From JAKALD01 sp963817785 (GTDB lineage Bacteria > Pseudomonadota > Gammaproteobacteria > Burkholderiales > SG8-39): a DNA stretch of 64,000 bases. The translations under genes and the position numbers were made by a program. The notes beneath the pieces were generated by a model. It saw only the letters and a list, made by a program, of their open reading frames with translations, made no database searches and was not told the origin of the DNA. Location: NCBI GenBank assembly GCA_963817785.1, contig CAWFPL010000002.1, forward strand, positions 1,178,001-1,242,000. The letters run 5' to 3'. Each line of letters opens with the position of its first letter. Position 1 is the first letter of the stretch. Below are positions 1 to 8,812 of the stretch, piece after piece.

Positions 1-1
1 C

Positions 2-184
2 GTGGACAAGGTACTGCGCTTCGGGCGCGACCGCTCCCTTCGCGACAGCGTGCGTGCGCGGATCCTTGAACACAACGCCGCGATATACATGAACTATGAA
101 GTGGCGGATGAGCTCGCTGAGCTGCTTCCACGCCTGTCAGCCGAGCGCGCGGCTGCGCCCGGAATGGCGGAAGCCGTGCGATGA
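2..184 (+). CDS. C-terminal end of an upstream gene, possibly a glycosyltransferase
   Basis: Only the last 60 residues or so are in the window; the gene begins before base 1. The fragment is helical and charged, running from DRSLRDSVRARILEHN to a Leu/Arg-rich end. It resembles the helical tail that closes many glycosyltransferases, including the tail of the SPINDLY-type protein two genes downstream, but the match is too short to assign. Its TGA stop overlaps the ATG of the next gene (ATGA), so the two are probably translationally coupled and belong to the same glycosylation operon. Confidence 0.5.
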   Translation: MDKVLRFGRDRSLRDSVRARILEHNAAIYMNYEVADELAELLPRLSAERAAAPGMAEAVR

Positions 185-1281
185 CGCGCCGCGTCCCGCT
201 GCTGGTGCCTGACATGCCCAGCGCGGACGAGCTTCTTCCACGGCTGCAGGAAATCGATCGCGCGGGCTGGTACGCGAATTTCGGACCGCTCGTACGCAGG
301 CTGGAGTCCCAATTGGCCGCTGCGACCGGCGCCGACGTGGATGCGGTGACCACGGTGGCCAACTGCACGCTGGGCCTCGAGCTCGCCCTGAGCGCGCTCG
401 GCTTGCCGCGCGGCGCTAGCATCCTGATCCCCGCGCTGACCTTCGTGGCGACCGCCACCGCGGTGACGCGCGCGGGCTACCGCCCGGTGGTGAGCGATGT
501 CGATCCAGAGTCGTGGCTGCTCACCCCGGCGCTCGCGCGCGAGGCGCTGCGGCGCATGCCCTTGGCGGCGGTGATGCCGGTGACCACCTTCGGCTGCCCG
601 CAGGATCTGGCGCAGTGGGCAGCCTTCCGGCGCGAAACCGGGGTTCCCGTGGTCGTCGATGCGGCGGGCGGCTTCGGCAATCAGCGCCATGAGCCGGAAG
701 TGGTCGTAGTCTATAGCCTGCACGCGACGAAGTCGCTCGGCGCGGGCGAAGGCGGTTTCGTGCTTGCGGACCGCGCCACGGCCGAGCGCGTGCGCAAGCT
801 GAGCAACTTCGGCATCGATCTGCAGCACGGCTGGGTCGACGAGCCGGGTACCAACGCGAAACTGAGCGAGTATCACGCCGCCGTGGCACTCGCCGCGCTA
901 CAGCGCTGGGAGCGGGCTCGCAGTGCGCGGCAACGGCTGGCGCGCGAGTACGCGGCTCTGATCGCGAAGCGCTGCACGGGCCTCGCCCAGCAGCAGCGGA
1001 CGGAGGAGGGCGTGTATACGATTCTCGCCGTGCTCCTGCCGACGGGAACCGACGTGCCGCGTGTGCGCCAGAGTCTGCAGGCACGAGGTGTCGAGACCAG
1101 GCGCTGGTATCACCCTCTGGTTCACCTGCACCCCGGGCTTGCGGACTGCGGATGCGCGAGCGATCTACCGGTCGCGACCATGCTATCAGGACGCATTCTC
1201 GGGTTGCCGTTCCATCTCGCCCTCGACGGCTCGGACCCCGAATACGTCGTCGACGCCTTGGCGCACGCTCTGCGCGCCTGA
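181..1281 (+). CDS. DegT/DnrJ/EryC1/StrS-family PLP-dependent sugar aminotransferase
   Basis: A 366-residue member of the fold-type I aminotransferases that aminate nucleotide-linked keto-sugars during surface glycan or glycoprotein synthesis. A Val-Val-Asp-Ala-Ala segment near residue 160 fits the PLP-binding aspartate. HATKSLGAGEGG carries the Schiff-base lysine at about residue 184, followed by the typical GEGG turn. Length is normal for the family. The ATG lies in the ATGA overlap with the preceding gene, and a SPINDLY-type glycosyltransferase follows 21 bp later, so a role in making an amino sugar for protein or envelope glycosylation is likely. The exact substrate cannot be read from the sequence. 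Confidence 0.85.
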   Translation: MTRRVPLLVPDMPSADELLPRLQEIDRAGWYANFGPLVRRLESQLAAATGADVDAVTTVANCTLGLELALSALGLPRGASILIPALTFVATATAVTRAGYRPVVSDVDPESWLLTPALAREALRRMPLAAVMPVTTFGCPQDLAQWAAFRRETGVPVVVDAAGGFGNQRHEPEVVVVYSLHATKSLGAGEGGFVLADRATAERVRKLSNFGIDLQHGWVDEPGTNAKLSEYHAAVALAALQRWERARSARQRLAREYAALIAKRCTGLAQQQRTEEGVYTILAVLLPTGTDVPRVRQSLQARGVETRRWYHPLVHLHPGLADCGCASDLPVATMLSGRILGLPFHLALDGSDPEYVVDALAHALRA

Positions 1282-1302
1282 GGCGCGGCGACGCCACGCG
1301 CG

Positions 1303-3300
1303 ATGCTGCTGCGTCTCATCCGGTCTCTCGCCCGCACACGAAGTGGCGGTGCGGAGACCGACCTTGCCGCGCAGATCCAGGCAAGGGTGCAACGCGGCGA
1401 CATCGCCGGCGCGGAGGCGACGCTGCGCGAGCGCCTGCGGCGCGACCCGCATGATCCGGAGGCGCTTCACCTGCTCGGGCTGCTGCGCTACAGCGAGCGG
1501 CGCTACGCCGAAGCGGTGCAATTGATCGAACGCGCGACCGCGCGCGCACCCGAAAACGCCGATTATCTAGGCAACCTGGGCGAGGCGTGCCGCGCGGCGC
1601 ACCGCTTCGAGGCAGCCGAGGCGGCGCTGCGGCGCGCGGTGACGCTCAGTCCAGGGAGTGCGCGCTTGTGGTTCAACCTGGCGATCGTGCTTGGCGAGCG
1701 GGGTTTTCGCCAATCCGCGATCGAAGCGGCCAGCGAGGCCGTGGCGCTGGATCCGGACGATGCGCACGCCCGGATGACCCTGGCGCAGCTGCTGCAGACG
1801 AAGGCGCGAGCGGCGGAGGCCATTCCGCACCTGCGTCGCGCCCTCGAGCTGGAGCCGGGTCTGCCGGCTGCGCGCTTTCAGTTGCACGCCGCGCAGGCGA
1901 TGGTCTGCGACTGGGAGCGGCGCGAGCCCGAGATGGTCGAGTTGCTCGAGCTGTGGGATCGCGCCCCGGGCGAGTCCGGGTTCGACAATTTCCAGCCATT
2001 CGCGGCCTACTCGGTGCCCGTCACGAACGCGCTGCGCCGGCGCCTGGCACAGCGCTATGCTGGGCGCTTCCTGGCGGCGGAGCCGCGGGAGGCCTTGCCG
2101 AAACTGCCCACCAACGACACCGGGCGCCTGCGCGTCGGCTACTTGTCGGCCGATTTTCACGATCACCCGACGCTGCACCTGGCTGCCGGGCTGTTCCCGC
2201 GCCACGACAGGCGGCGTGTCGAGGTGTTTGCCTACTCGTTCGGTCAGGACGACGGCAGCGAGTACCGCCGCCGCCTCGCGGGCGCGGTCGAGCATTTCGT
2301 GGAGGTGCGCGGCGAGACCGTGCCGCAAACCGCCCAGCGCATCCGCGCGGACGGTATCCAGATTCTGGTCGATCTGAAGGGTTTTACCTTCGACGCGCGG
2401 CCTGGGATTCTTGCCTTGCGCCCCGCTCCGGTGCAGGTCGCCTATCTCGGATACCCGGGGACGATGGGCGAGGGGCTCGTCGACTACGTGCTGACCGACC
2501 GCGTGGTGACGCCTCCCGGGAGCGAAGCCTGGTTCGGCGAGCGCTTCGCGCTGCTGCCGCACAGCTATCAGGCCAACGACTGCGACCGGGCGATCGCGGC
2601 CAGCGCGCCGCCGCGCGAAGCCTGCGGGCTTCCTCCGGAGGCATTCGTGTTGTGCTCGTTCAACAGCCCGTACAAGATCGAGCCGCGCATCTTCTCGGTT
2701 TGGATGCGCATCCTGAGCCGGGCGCCGGACGCGGTGCTCTGGGTCATGGCGCGCGACGAGCTTGCGCAGGCCAATCTGCGGCGCGAGGCGCAGGCGAGGG
2801 GCGTGGACCCGTCGCGGCTGGTGTTCGCGGGCTACGTTCCCCAGCCGCAGCACCTTACGCGCCACGCGCACGCGGACCTGTTTCTCGACACCTATTTCGT
2901 CAACGCCCACACGACCGCGAGCGACGCGCTGTGGGCCGGCGTGCCGGTGCTCACCTGCCCGGGCGACGCGTTCCCGGCGCGCGTCGCGGCGAGCCTGCTT
3001 GAGGCCGTAGGCCTGCCCGAACTGGTCGCCGGCTCCCTCGAGGAGTACGAGGAGATCGCGGTGTCGCTGGCCGCGGACCGCCCGCGCCAGGCGGCGCTCA
3101 AGGAGCGGCTCGCCCGCAATCGCGCGGCGCTTCCGTTGTTCGACACTGCGCGGCTGGTGCGCAACCTGGAGCGGGCCTATGCGCTGATGTGGGAGGCACG
3201 CTGCGCGACCGGGGGGGCGCCGGCATTCTCGGTGCTCGATTGCCGCCGCTTCCCGGAACCGGCTGCGCGCGCGGCCGAGGACGGCATCGTGCGAAGATAG
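1303..3300 (+). CDS. TPR-repeat O-GlcNAc-transferase-like (SPINDLY family) glycosyltransferase
   Basis: 665 residues in two parts. Residues about 20-230 are tandem tetratricopeptide repeats (for example HLLGLLRYSERRYAEAVQ and similar Ala/Leu-rich units). Residues about 260-630 form the GT41 catalytic region, with GYLSADFHDH, QVAYLGYPGTMG and the conserved FNSPYKI and DTYFVNAHTTASDAL segments. Bacterial members are cytoplasmic and add sugars to protein or glycan acceptors. It lies between an amino-sugar aminotransferase and a TylF-like methyltransferase, only 4 bp from the latter, which suggests one operon that builds and decorates a glycan. Acceptor and sugar donor are unknown. Confidence 0.85.
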   Translation: MLLRLIRSLARTRSGGAETDLAAQIQARVQRGDIAGAEATLRERLRRDPHDPEALHLLGLLRYSERRYAEAVQLIERATARAPENADYLGNLGEACRAAHRFEAAEAALRRAVTLSPGSARLWFNLAIVLGERGFRQSAIEAASEAVALDPDDAHARMTLAQLLQTKARAAEAIPHLRRALELEPGLPAARFQLHAAQAMVCDWERREPEMVELLELWDRAPGESGFDNFQPFAAYSVPVTNALRRRLAQRYAGRFLAAEPREALPKLPTNDTGRLRVGYLSADFHDHPTLHLAAGLFPRHDRRRVEVFAYSFGQDDGSEYRRRLAGAVEHFVEVRGETVPQTAQRIRADGIQILVDLKGFTFDARPGILALRPAPVQVAYLGYPGTMGEGLVDYVLTDRVVTPPGSEAWFGERFALLPHSYQANDCDRAIAASAPPREACGLPPEAFVLCSFNSPYKIEPRIFSVWMRILSRAPDAVLWVMARDELAQANLRREAQARGVDPSRLVFAGYVPQPQHLTRHAHADLFLDTYFVNAHTTASDALWAGVPVLTCPGDAFPARVAASLLEAVGLPELVAGSLEEYEEIAVSLAADRPRQAALKERLARNRAALPLFDTARLVRNLERAYALMWEARCATGGAPAFSVLDCRRFPEPAARAAEDGIVRR

Positions 3301-3304
3301 CGAC

Positions 3305-4060
3305 ATGCTCGGCAGGCTGATCAAGGATTGGATGCGTGCGCGCCTGGGCGCTGGACCGGGGGCGACGCCTGCGGGTCACGCTGCGGCCGACGTGCTGCAG
3401 GGGCTGCTGCGCGCGGAATCGCGCCCGCCGGCAGCGTTCGACTACGAGCAAATCGCGTACCTGCTCGCCGCTGCCGGCTCGGCGCGCTACATGACCGAGC
3501 GCATGTCGGGGGCGCGCAACCTGGTGCGGCGCGCCGAGCTGCTCGACTTTGCCCTGGCGCAATGCTCGCTAGACGGCCTGGTACTCGAATTCGGGGTGTA
3601 CAAGGGCGATTCGCTGCAGATGATCGCCGACCGCTGCTCGGGCAGCGTGCACGGCTTCGACACCTTCGAGGGCTTGCCCGAGGATTGGACGCACTTTCAG
3701 AAGAAAGGCCGGTTCTCCCTCGAAGGGCGGGCGCCCGACGTGGGGCGTGCCAACGTCGGGCTGCACAAGGGCCTGTTCGGCGACACGCTGCCGGCTTTTC
3801 TCGCCGCGCATCCCGGGCCGGTGCGCTTCGCGCATATCGACAGCGACCTCTATAGCTCGGCCAAGGCGGTGCTCGATTTGCTCGAGCCGCGGCTCGTTCC
3901 CGGGACCGTGATCGCATTCGACGAGTACCTGAACTACCCGGGCTGGGAGCAGCACGAGTACCGCGCATTCCAGGAGATGGTAGCGCGCAGCGGCCGGCGC
4001 TACGAGTATCTGGGTTTCGCTTCCGCCTACTCCTCGGTGGCGGTACGCGTCACCGGCTGA
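3305..4060 (+). CDS. TylF/macrocin-O-methyltransferase-like SAM-dependent methyltransferase
   Basis: 251 residues with a class I methyltransferase core. VLEFGVYKGDS is the SAM-binding loop, GFDTFEGLPEDW follows, and FAHIDSDLYSS plus VIAFDEYLNYPGWE are the metal- and substrate-site strands typical of TylF-type sugar O-methyltransferases. A helical stretch of about 90 residues precedes the core. It starts 4 bp after the SPINDLY-type gene and ends 6 bp before the convergent soxB stop. In this setting it probably methylates a sugar of the same glycan; small-molecule methylation is the alternative. Confidence 0.8.
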   Translation: MLGRLIKDWMRARLGAGPGATPAGHAAADVLQGLLRAESRPPAAFDYEQIAYLLAAAGSARYMTERMSGARNLVRRAELLDFALAQCSLDGLVLEFGVYKGDSLQMIADRCSGSVHGFDTFEGLPEDWTHFQKKGRFSLEGRAPDVGRANVGLHKGLFGDTLPAFLAAHPGPVRFAHIDSDLYSSAKAVLDLLEPRLVPGTVIAFDEYLNYPGWEQHEYRAFQEMVARSGRRYEYLGFASAYSSVAVRVTG

Positions 4061-4066
4061 GCCGCC

Positions 4067-5770
4067 TCAGCCCAGGCCCGGATTGCCTGCGACGCCGATC
4101 AGGCGCGGCACGTTCAGGCGCAACGGCGGCAGCGTCTTCTTGGCACGCAGGTAGCCTGCCACCACATCCCAGATCGGCTCGCCGCTGGCGCCCTCGGCGA
4201 CCGGAGCCCATCCTGCGACCTTGTATTTCTTGTCCGCCTCGAGCGGCTTGCCGTTCAGCCGCATGTCCTGGATGCGCGCGCCGATCGGCGCGTTGGGTTC
4301 GCACGCATAGGTCATGCCGCCCACGCGCACCATGTCTCCGCCCTGCTGCATATACGGGTCCGGGTTGAACAGGTTGTCGCACACGTCCTCGAGGATGGCC
4401 TTGATTTGCGCGCCCGTGAACTCGTTGAGCGTGCTGTACGGATAGGTGATCGCGGTCTGGTCCATGAGGTGCTCGTAGGTGATCGCGTCCCCCGGCAGCA
4501 GCGACGTGCCCCAGCGGAATCCCGGGGAAAATGCGATCTCGGCGCCCTTCACCTCGAGCTGCGCGTCGAGAATCATCTGGTCGAGGGTGCCGTTGAAGTT
4601 GCCGCGGCGGTAGAGCAGCCCCTCGGTCGTGGCGAGGCGCTCGCCGAGCTTGGCGACGTGAGGCGCGCGCACCTGATCGATGTACGCCGCCATCTCCGGG
4701 TCCGCCGGCAGCAGGTTCGCGAACACCGGCAGCAGCCGGTAGCGGAAACCCCTGAGGCCTGCGGAGGTGACCTCGAGATCGAGCACCGCGAGAAACTTGC
4801 CGTTCGAGCCGGCGTTGGTCACCAGCGTGCGGCCGCCGCTGTTGGCAACCACGCTGGGCGCGGGCACGCCGTCGTGCGTGTGCCCGCCGAGGATCACGTC
4901 GATGCCGCGCACCCGCGTGGCGAGCTTGAGGTCCACGTCCATGCCGTTGTGCGACAGCAGCACCACCGCCTTGGCGCCCTTGGCGCGCACTTCGTCCACC
5001 AGCTTCTGCAGACGACGCTCCTGGATGCCGAAGGTCCACTGCGCCATCATGTAACGTGGGTGCGCGATCGGGGTGTAGGGAAAGGCCTGCCCGATCACCG
5101 CCAGCGGCACGCCGTTCACCGAGCGCAGCGAGTACGGCTTGAAGACCGGGTCCTCGAAGTCCACCGTCTTGACGTTCTGCGCGATGAACTCGATCGGCGC
5201 CAGTTCCTTCGCGACTGCGTGCTGTACACGATCGGCGCCGTAGGTGAACTCCCAGTGCGCGGTCATGAGGTCCACGCCGAGCCGCTTCTGCGCGCCGATC
5301 ATGTCGGCGCCCTGGCTCCAGAGCGCCGTGGCCGAGCCCTGCCAGCTGTCGCCGCCGTCGAGCAGCAGCGCATGCGGGCGCTCCGCGCGCAGGCGCTTCA
5401 CCAGCGTGGCGAGATGGGCGTAGCCGCCCACCTTGCCGAAGCGCCGCGCCGCGGCGACGAAATCGAGGTAAGTGAAAGCGTGCGCGAGCGCTCCGCCCGG
5501 CGGGATGTGGAAATATCTGAGCAGCGCCTCGCCGACCAGGTGCGGCGGTTTGCCGGCGGCCTGGCCGATGCCGATGTTGACGTCCGGCTCGCGAAAGTAG
5601 ATCGGCAAAAGCTGCGCATGCACGTCGGTGAAATGCAGCAGACTGACATTGCCGTACTTCGGCAGCGCGTAGAGCTCGTCCGCTGCCTGCGCATCGCTGA
5701 GCCCGGGTCCGAGCGCGGCGCTGCCCGTGCCGGCGATCGCCAGCAGCCTCAGAAACTCGCGGCGGTCCAT
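4067..5770 (-). CDS. soxB: SoxB, thiosulfohydrolase of the periplasmic Sox system
   Basis: 567 residues, the usual SoxB length. The start MDRREFLRLL followed by a hydrophobic stretch is a Tat-type signal, fitting export of the folded dimanganese enzyme. Metal-site motifs of the 5'-nucleotidase-like metallophosphoesterase fold are present: LLHFTDVHAQ (Asp49, His51), LLLDGGDSWQGS, a Ser-His-Asn triplet and GGHTHDG. SoxB hydrolyses the sulfonate from SoxY-bound cysteine S-thiosulfonate and releases sulfate. It is the last gene of the soxYZXAKB operon and lies 85 bp after soxK. Its stop faces the TylF-like gene. Confidence 0.97.
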   Translation of the reverse strand: MDRREFLRLLAIAGTGSAALGPGLSDAQAADELYALPKYGNVSLLHFTDVHAQLLPIYFREPDVNIGIGQAAGKPPHLVGEALLRYFHIPPGGALAHAFTYLDFVAAARRFGKVGGYAHLATLVKRLRAERPHALLLDGGDSWQGSATALWSQGADMIGAQKRLGVDLMTAHWEFTYGADRVQHAVAKELAPIEFIAQNVKTVDFEDPVFKPYSLRSVNGVPLAVIGQAFPYTPIAHPRYMMAQWTFGIQERRLQKLVDEVRAKGAKAVVLLSHNGMDVDLKLATRVRGIDVILGGHTHDGVPAPSVVANSGGRTLVTNAGSNGKFLAVLDLEVTSAGLRGFRYRLLPVFANLLPADPEMAAYIDQVRAPHVAKLGERLATTEGLLYRRGNFNGTLDQMILDAQLEVKGAEIAFSPGFRWGTSLLPGDAITYEHLMDQTAITYPYSTLNEFTGAQIKAILEDVCDNLFNPDPYMQQGGDMVRVGGMTYACEPNAPIGARIQDMRLNGKPLEADKKYKVAGWAPVAEGASGEPIWDVVAGYLRAKKTLPPLRLNVPRLIGVAGNPGLG

Positions 5771-5855
5771 GTTTCGGGTTGATTCATAGGATACTCCTCA
5801 CGCAAGCAGGAAATGGACGATCCCGTGGCACGACTCGAGGAGAACCCCGCGGCCG

Positions 5856-6155
5856 TCAGCGGGTCAGCGGATATCGGGTCTGTGCGAGGCCGAGGTTCGC
5901 CTGGTCGCTGGCGACTTGCGCGAATTTGACGACGTCCGCGCTGTTTCCTTTTTTCGCTGCCACCTCGGCTTCCTTGAGGGCGGCCTGGGCAGTGGTCCAC
6001 AGCGCGTCTTTCGCTGCAGCCGCTTTCACGTCGGCCTGCGCCTTGGCGAGCGCCTCATTGGGATCGGTGGGGAACGGGCTGACCGTAGCCGCCGTCTGGC
6101 AGCCCGCCAAAACAAAGGCCGCGGCTACGGCCGTCGCAACGAAAATCTTTTCCAT
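5856..6155 (-). CDS. soxK: SoxK, SoxXA-binding lipoprotein
   Basis: 99 residues. A short signal peptide ends in the lipobox FVLAGC, so the mature protein is a lipoprotein with Cys19 at its N-terminus. The rest is an Ala/Lys-rich helical domain of the DUF4398 type (ALAKAQADVKAAAAKDA and similar heptads). A longer reading frame exists upstream, but the ATG at 6155 is preceded by GGAGGAG at good spacing and opens the signal peptide, so I chose it. SoxK/SAXB binds SoxXA and stimulates its activity in several sulfur oxidisers; its place between soxA and soxB matches known soxXAK arrangements. Confidence 0.8.
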   Translation of the reverse strand: MEKIFVATAVAAAFVLAGCQTAATVSPFPTDPNEALAKAQADVKAAAAKDALWTTAQAALKEAEVAAKKGNSADVVKFAQVASDQANLGLAQTRYPLTR

Positions 6156-6229
6156 GGTTTCTCCTCCGATTTTGGATCGAGCGCCGCAGGCGGGCATGGC
6201 TCCAGACGCCGCAAGGGCGGGGGGTCCGC

Positions 6230-7066
6230 TTACTTCCGGAACACCGACGAATGCATCACCAGGCCGTTGCTCACGTAGGTGTGAAAGTACTCCAAGTCGT
6301 TGAACTCGACGCTGCCCGGCTTCGGGGGTACTGCGCGAACGTTCTTCAGGCAGCCGGCGTAGCGCTTCTGCAGCGTGACCAGATTGGTTGCGGCGCGGAA
6401 CACCGGCCAATGGGTTGCCTGACCGACCACGGGCGACAAAATCTCCGTGCGCAGCACCTTGCCCGCGCTGTCCACGTGGCAGGAGGCGCAGGAGAAGTTG
6501 AGCTGGCCATGACGGGTGTAGAAGAATTTCCTGCCCCGCTCATAGGCCGCTCGCGCGCCGGGGCTGCTTACCTTGACGTCGACGCGCATGCCGTCGGAAA
6601 GCGTACGAGCGTAGGACTCCAGCACTCCCATGGTTTTCATGTCGCCGTAGCCATAGGGCTTCTCGCCGTTGGCGACGCGGCACATGTTGAGCTTCATTTC
6701 GAAGGTGACGACCTTGCCGAGCTTGTCGTCGTAGTAGGGATAGTTCCCGGCCACGTCTCGGCCGCCGTTGGGGAAGCAGTTGGCGTATGTCTTGCCGTTC
6801 TTGAACGGTGTCTCCCACATTTTCTTGCCCTTGTCGATCTCCTCCAGGAAGGGCGGGAATTCCATGATGGAGTCGTACTGGGCCTTGGCGTCCGGGCTGA
6901 ACGCTAGAGCTCCGTAGATGTAGTCGTTGTACTTCACCTCCGGAAACCGCTTCTCGAACAGCTCAATCAGCGCCCTGCGGTCGTCCTCCGGCGAGGCAAG
7001 GGCCAGAGTCGACCCCGCCAGCATTCCGAGCCCCAACAGGGCCAGCAATAGTTTTCTCATCGTCAT
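6230..7066 (-). CDS. soxA: SoxA, catalytic c-type cytochrome subunit of SoxXA
   Basis: 278 residues with a Sec signal peptide (about 25 residues, ending ALAS). One haem-binding CASCH is visible near residues 193-197, and the conserved cysteine that becomes the persulfide haem ligand is in KRYAGCLKN, about residue 239. In the N-terminal half, Cys in ANCFPNGG and in LNMCRVANGE replace the second haem motif of diheme SoxA, as in the monohaem class where they form a disulfide. With SoxX it oxidatively joins thiosulfate to the SoxY cysteine. Preceded by soxX and followed by soxK. Confidence 0.95.
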   Translation of the reverse strand: MTMRKLLLALLGLGMLAGSTLALASPEDDRRALIELFEKRFPEVKYNDYIYGALAFSPDAKAQYDSIMEFPPFLEEIDKGKKMWETPFKNGKTYANCFPNGGRDVAGNYPYYDDKLGKVVTFEMKLNMCRVANGEKPYGYGDMKTMGVLESYARTLSDGMRVDVKVSSPGARAAYERGRKFFYTRHGQLNFSCASCHVDSAGKVLRTEILSPVVGQATHWPVFRAATNLVTLQKRYAGCLKNVRAVPPKPGSVEFNDLEYFHTYVSNGLVMHSSVFRK

Positions 7067-7124
7067 CCTCCTATTTCGTCGCTCGAGACCGAGCGGCGCC
7101 TGCGGATCTATCTTTCGCGCCCGC

Positions 7125-7520
7125 TCACAACCCGTAGACGTAATCCACGATCAGGTCGATTTCCTTCGCCGACAGGATATGGTGCGCTCCGAACGGCGGC
7201 ATGACCGTGTTCGGGTGCTTGACCATGGGGTCCCAGATCTGGGCACGCAGCTTGGCCTTGTCGGGGAAGCGCGCTTTCATGCCGACCAGCTGGGGGCCGA
7301 TGGTGGTGGCGGTAAAGTTCTTCGAATCGGGCGAGCGGGTTGAAGGATCGGACGGAATCTGATGGCAGGCCAGGCAGTTGCCTTTCTTCTTGTTGTACGC
7401 CAGTTCCCGGCCAGTCGGTTCTTTCTTCGCTTCGGCGGCGGATGCCTGCAGCGTTGCGCCGAGCAGCAGAGCTGCGGTGACGCCCGCGGCGGCCAGCGTG
7501 AGATATCGCGGTCTACGCAT
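7125..7520 (-). CDS. soxX: SoxX, monohaem cytochrome c subunit of SoxXA
   Basis: 131 residues from the ATG at 7520, which has AAGGAGGAG just upstream; an in-frame ATG further upstream lacks a clear site. A signal peptide (residues 1-28, ending SASA) precedes a small cytochrome c with GNCLACH at about residues 45-51 and the methionine ligand in NTVMPPFG. SoxX accepts electrons from SoxA and passes them to the respiratory chain. It lies 58 bp upstream of soxA and is separated from soxZ by a 246-bp gap in which I see no gene. Confidence 0.93.
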   Translation of the reverse strand: MRRPRYLTLAAAGVTAALLLGATLQASAAEAKKEPTGRELAYNKKKGNCLACHQIPSDPSTRSPDSKNFTATTIGPQLVGMKARFPDKAKLRAQIWDPMVKHPNTVMPPFGAHHILSAKEIDLIVDYVYGL

Positions 7521-7766
7521 TTCTCCTCCTTCTCCTTGGTCTAGAACCAAGCCGAAGCGTCAGCCCGACGCCTCCGGCCTCACGGCGCCAAATGAAACCC
7601 TGCGCCATGCTCCTTTTCGCTGCTCATTCTCGAATGACTCGTGAGCCGGAGTCCGGCCCTTTCTTCTTGTCAGCAAACTGCTCGCGGCCCGATGCGCTGC
7701 CGATTCGGCTGGTCCGGGCGGTGTCGAGCCGTGCGTATGCGTCGCGCGGCTCTTTCGCAAGGACCC

Positions 7767-8081
7767 TCAGGCGATCGCGCCGTCGATCTTGTTCGTCTCG
7801 CCCTTGTTGTCGAGCCAGCTGATCTCGAGCTTGTCGCCCTGTTTGGCCCCCTTGAGCCGGAAGGCAAACACCGGATTGCGCGACACCGACTGACTGGTCT
7901 GGCCGTTGATCACGACTTTGCCGTTGTGTTTCACGGTCACGATCTCGATGAAGTGCATCGGGATCAGCTTGCCGTCGGGACCCTTGCGCTGTCCGGTTTC
8001 CATCGGGTGGCTCATCAGCACGCGTACCTCTGCCGTGTCGTCCTTCCGCATGGTGGCGCGCATCTTCATTGGACCTGGCAT
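7767..8081 (-). CDS. soxZ: SoxZ, partner of the SoxYZ sulfur carrier
   Basis: 104 residues with the immunoglobulin-like SoxZ fold: RKDDTAEVRVLMSHPMETG at the front, HFIEIVTVKHNGK in the middle and ISWLDNKGE near the end. It has no signal peptide of its own and is exported together with SoxY by the Tat system. It starts 10 bp after the soxY stop, so the two carrier subunits are made together. SoxYZ holds the thiosulfate-derived sulfur during the Sox cycle in the periplasm. Confidence 0.96.
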   Translation of the reverse strand: MPGPMKMRATMRKDDTAEVRVLMSHPMETGQRKGPDGKLIPMHFIEIVTVKHNGKVVINGQTSQSVSRNPVFAFRLKGAKQGDKLEISWLDNKGETNKIDGAIA

Positions 8082-8091
8082 GACGTTCTCC

Positions 8092-8562
8092 TTAGCCTCC
8101 GCAACCGCCGATCGTGACTTTGACCTCTCGCGTGGCGACGTAATACTTGCCGTTCGCTTCGGCGATCGCGCGCACCGTCGAGGTCTGCCCCATCTTCAGG
8201 TTGACTTTCACGTAGGGCAACGCCCCTTCCTCGAAATCGAACTTGGCCGAAAGCGGGAAGGGATTCTTGTCGACGACGATGGAGATCGACTTGGTGCCCG
8301 GAACGTTGCTGCTGACCTCGACCGGCACCACCGCGCCGTTCTCGGCGATCTGCGGAGCATCCATGAACACGTCCTTGCTTTCGGTCGCATCCGCCGCGCC
8401 GATCTGCTTCAGCGTATCGGCTGCCGTCTTGGCCCGGAACGCGTCCTTATCCCATTCCGCGGCGAGCACACGTCGCGGCTTCAGCAAGCCCGCGGCGAGC
8501 GCGGCGGCGGCGACGCTCGTGGCGCCGGCGCCCTTGAGCAAGACTCTGCGTCCAACATCCAT
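8092..8562 (-). CDS. soxY: SoxY, sulfur-binding subunit of SoxYZ
   Basis: 156 residues. GRRVLLKGAG plus a hydrophobic run ending VLA is a Tat signal. The protein ends in GGCGG, the swinging arm whose cysteine (Cys154) carries the sulfur adduct. First gene of soxYZXAKB; the ATG is preceded by a strong GGAGGA. No soxC or soxD is in the window, so sulfane sulfur left on this cysteine is probably passed on, for example to sulfur globules, rather than oxidised in place. The 250 bp up to moaC must hold the sox promoter, but I see no convincing box. Confidence 0.96.
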   Translation of the reverse strand: MDVGRRVLLKGAGATSVAAAALAAGLLKPRRVLAAEWDKDAFRAKTAADTLKQIGAADATESKDVFMDAPQIAENGAVVPVEVSSNVPGTKSISIVVDKNPFPLSAKFDFEEGALPYVKVNLKMGQTSTVRAIAEANGKYYVATREVKVTIGGCGG

Positions 8563-8812
8563 TCTCGATTCCTCCTCCGTGTCGAAGCCGGTGCCCCGGC
8601 ATCAGTGCCGAGTCGCGGTCCTTGTGTGTCTCGCCGGGCCGGGTCCAATGGGCCAACACTTGCACTCGGCGGGGCCGCTCATCCAGCGCCGCCGAGCCCC
8701 CGCTCAGCGAGAATGGTTACATCTTAATGATCCAACCGCGCCAAGAGAAGGGGCAAAAAAATTAAAACTGTCTATCGGACCATCCGGCTGCTCGATTGAC
8801 GCGTGCCTGCGC

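Noticed and set aside
7521..7766. Possible small gene between soxZ and soxX
   Set aside because: Frames present are Arg/Ser-rich with no ribosome site; the gap is more likely a leader or spacer.
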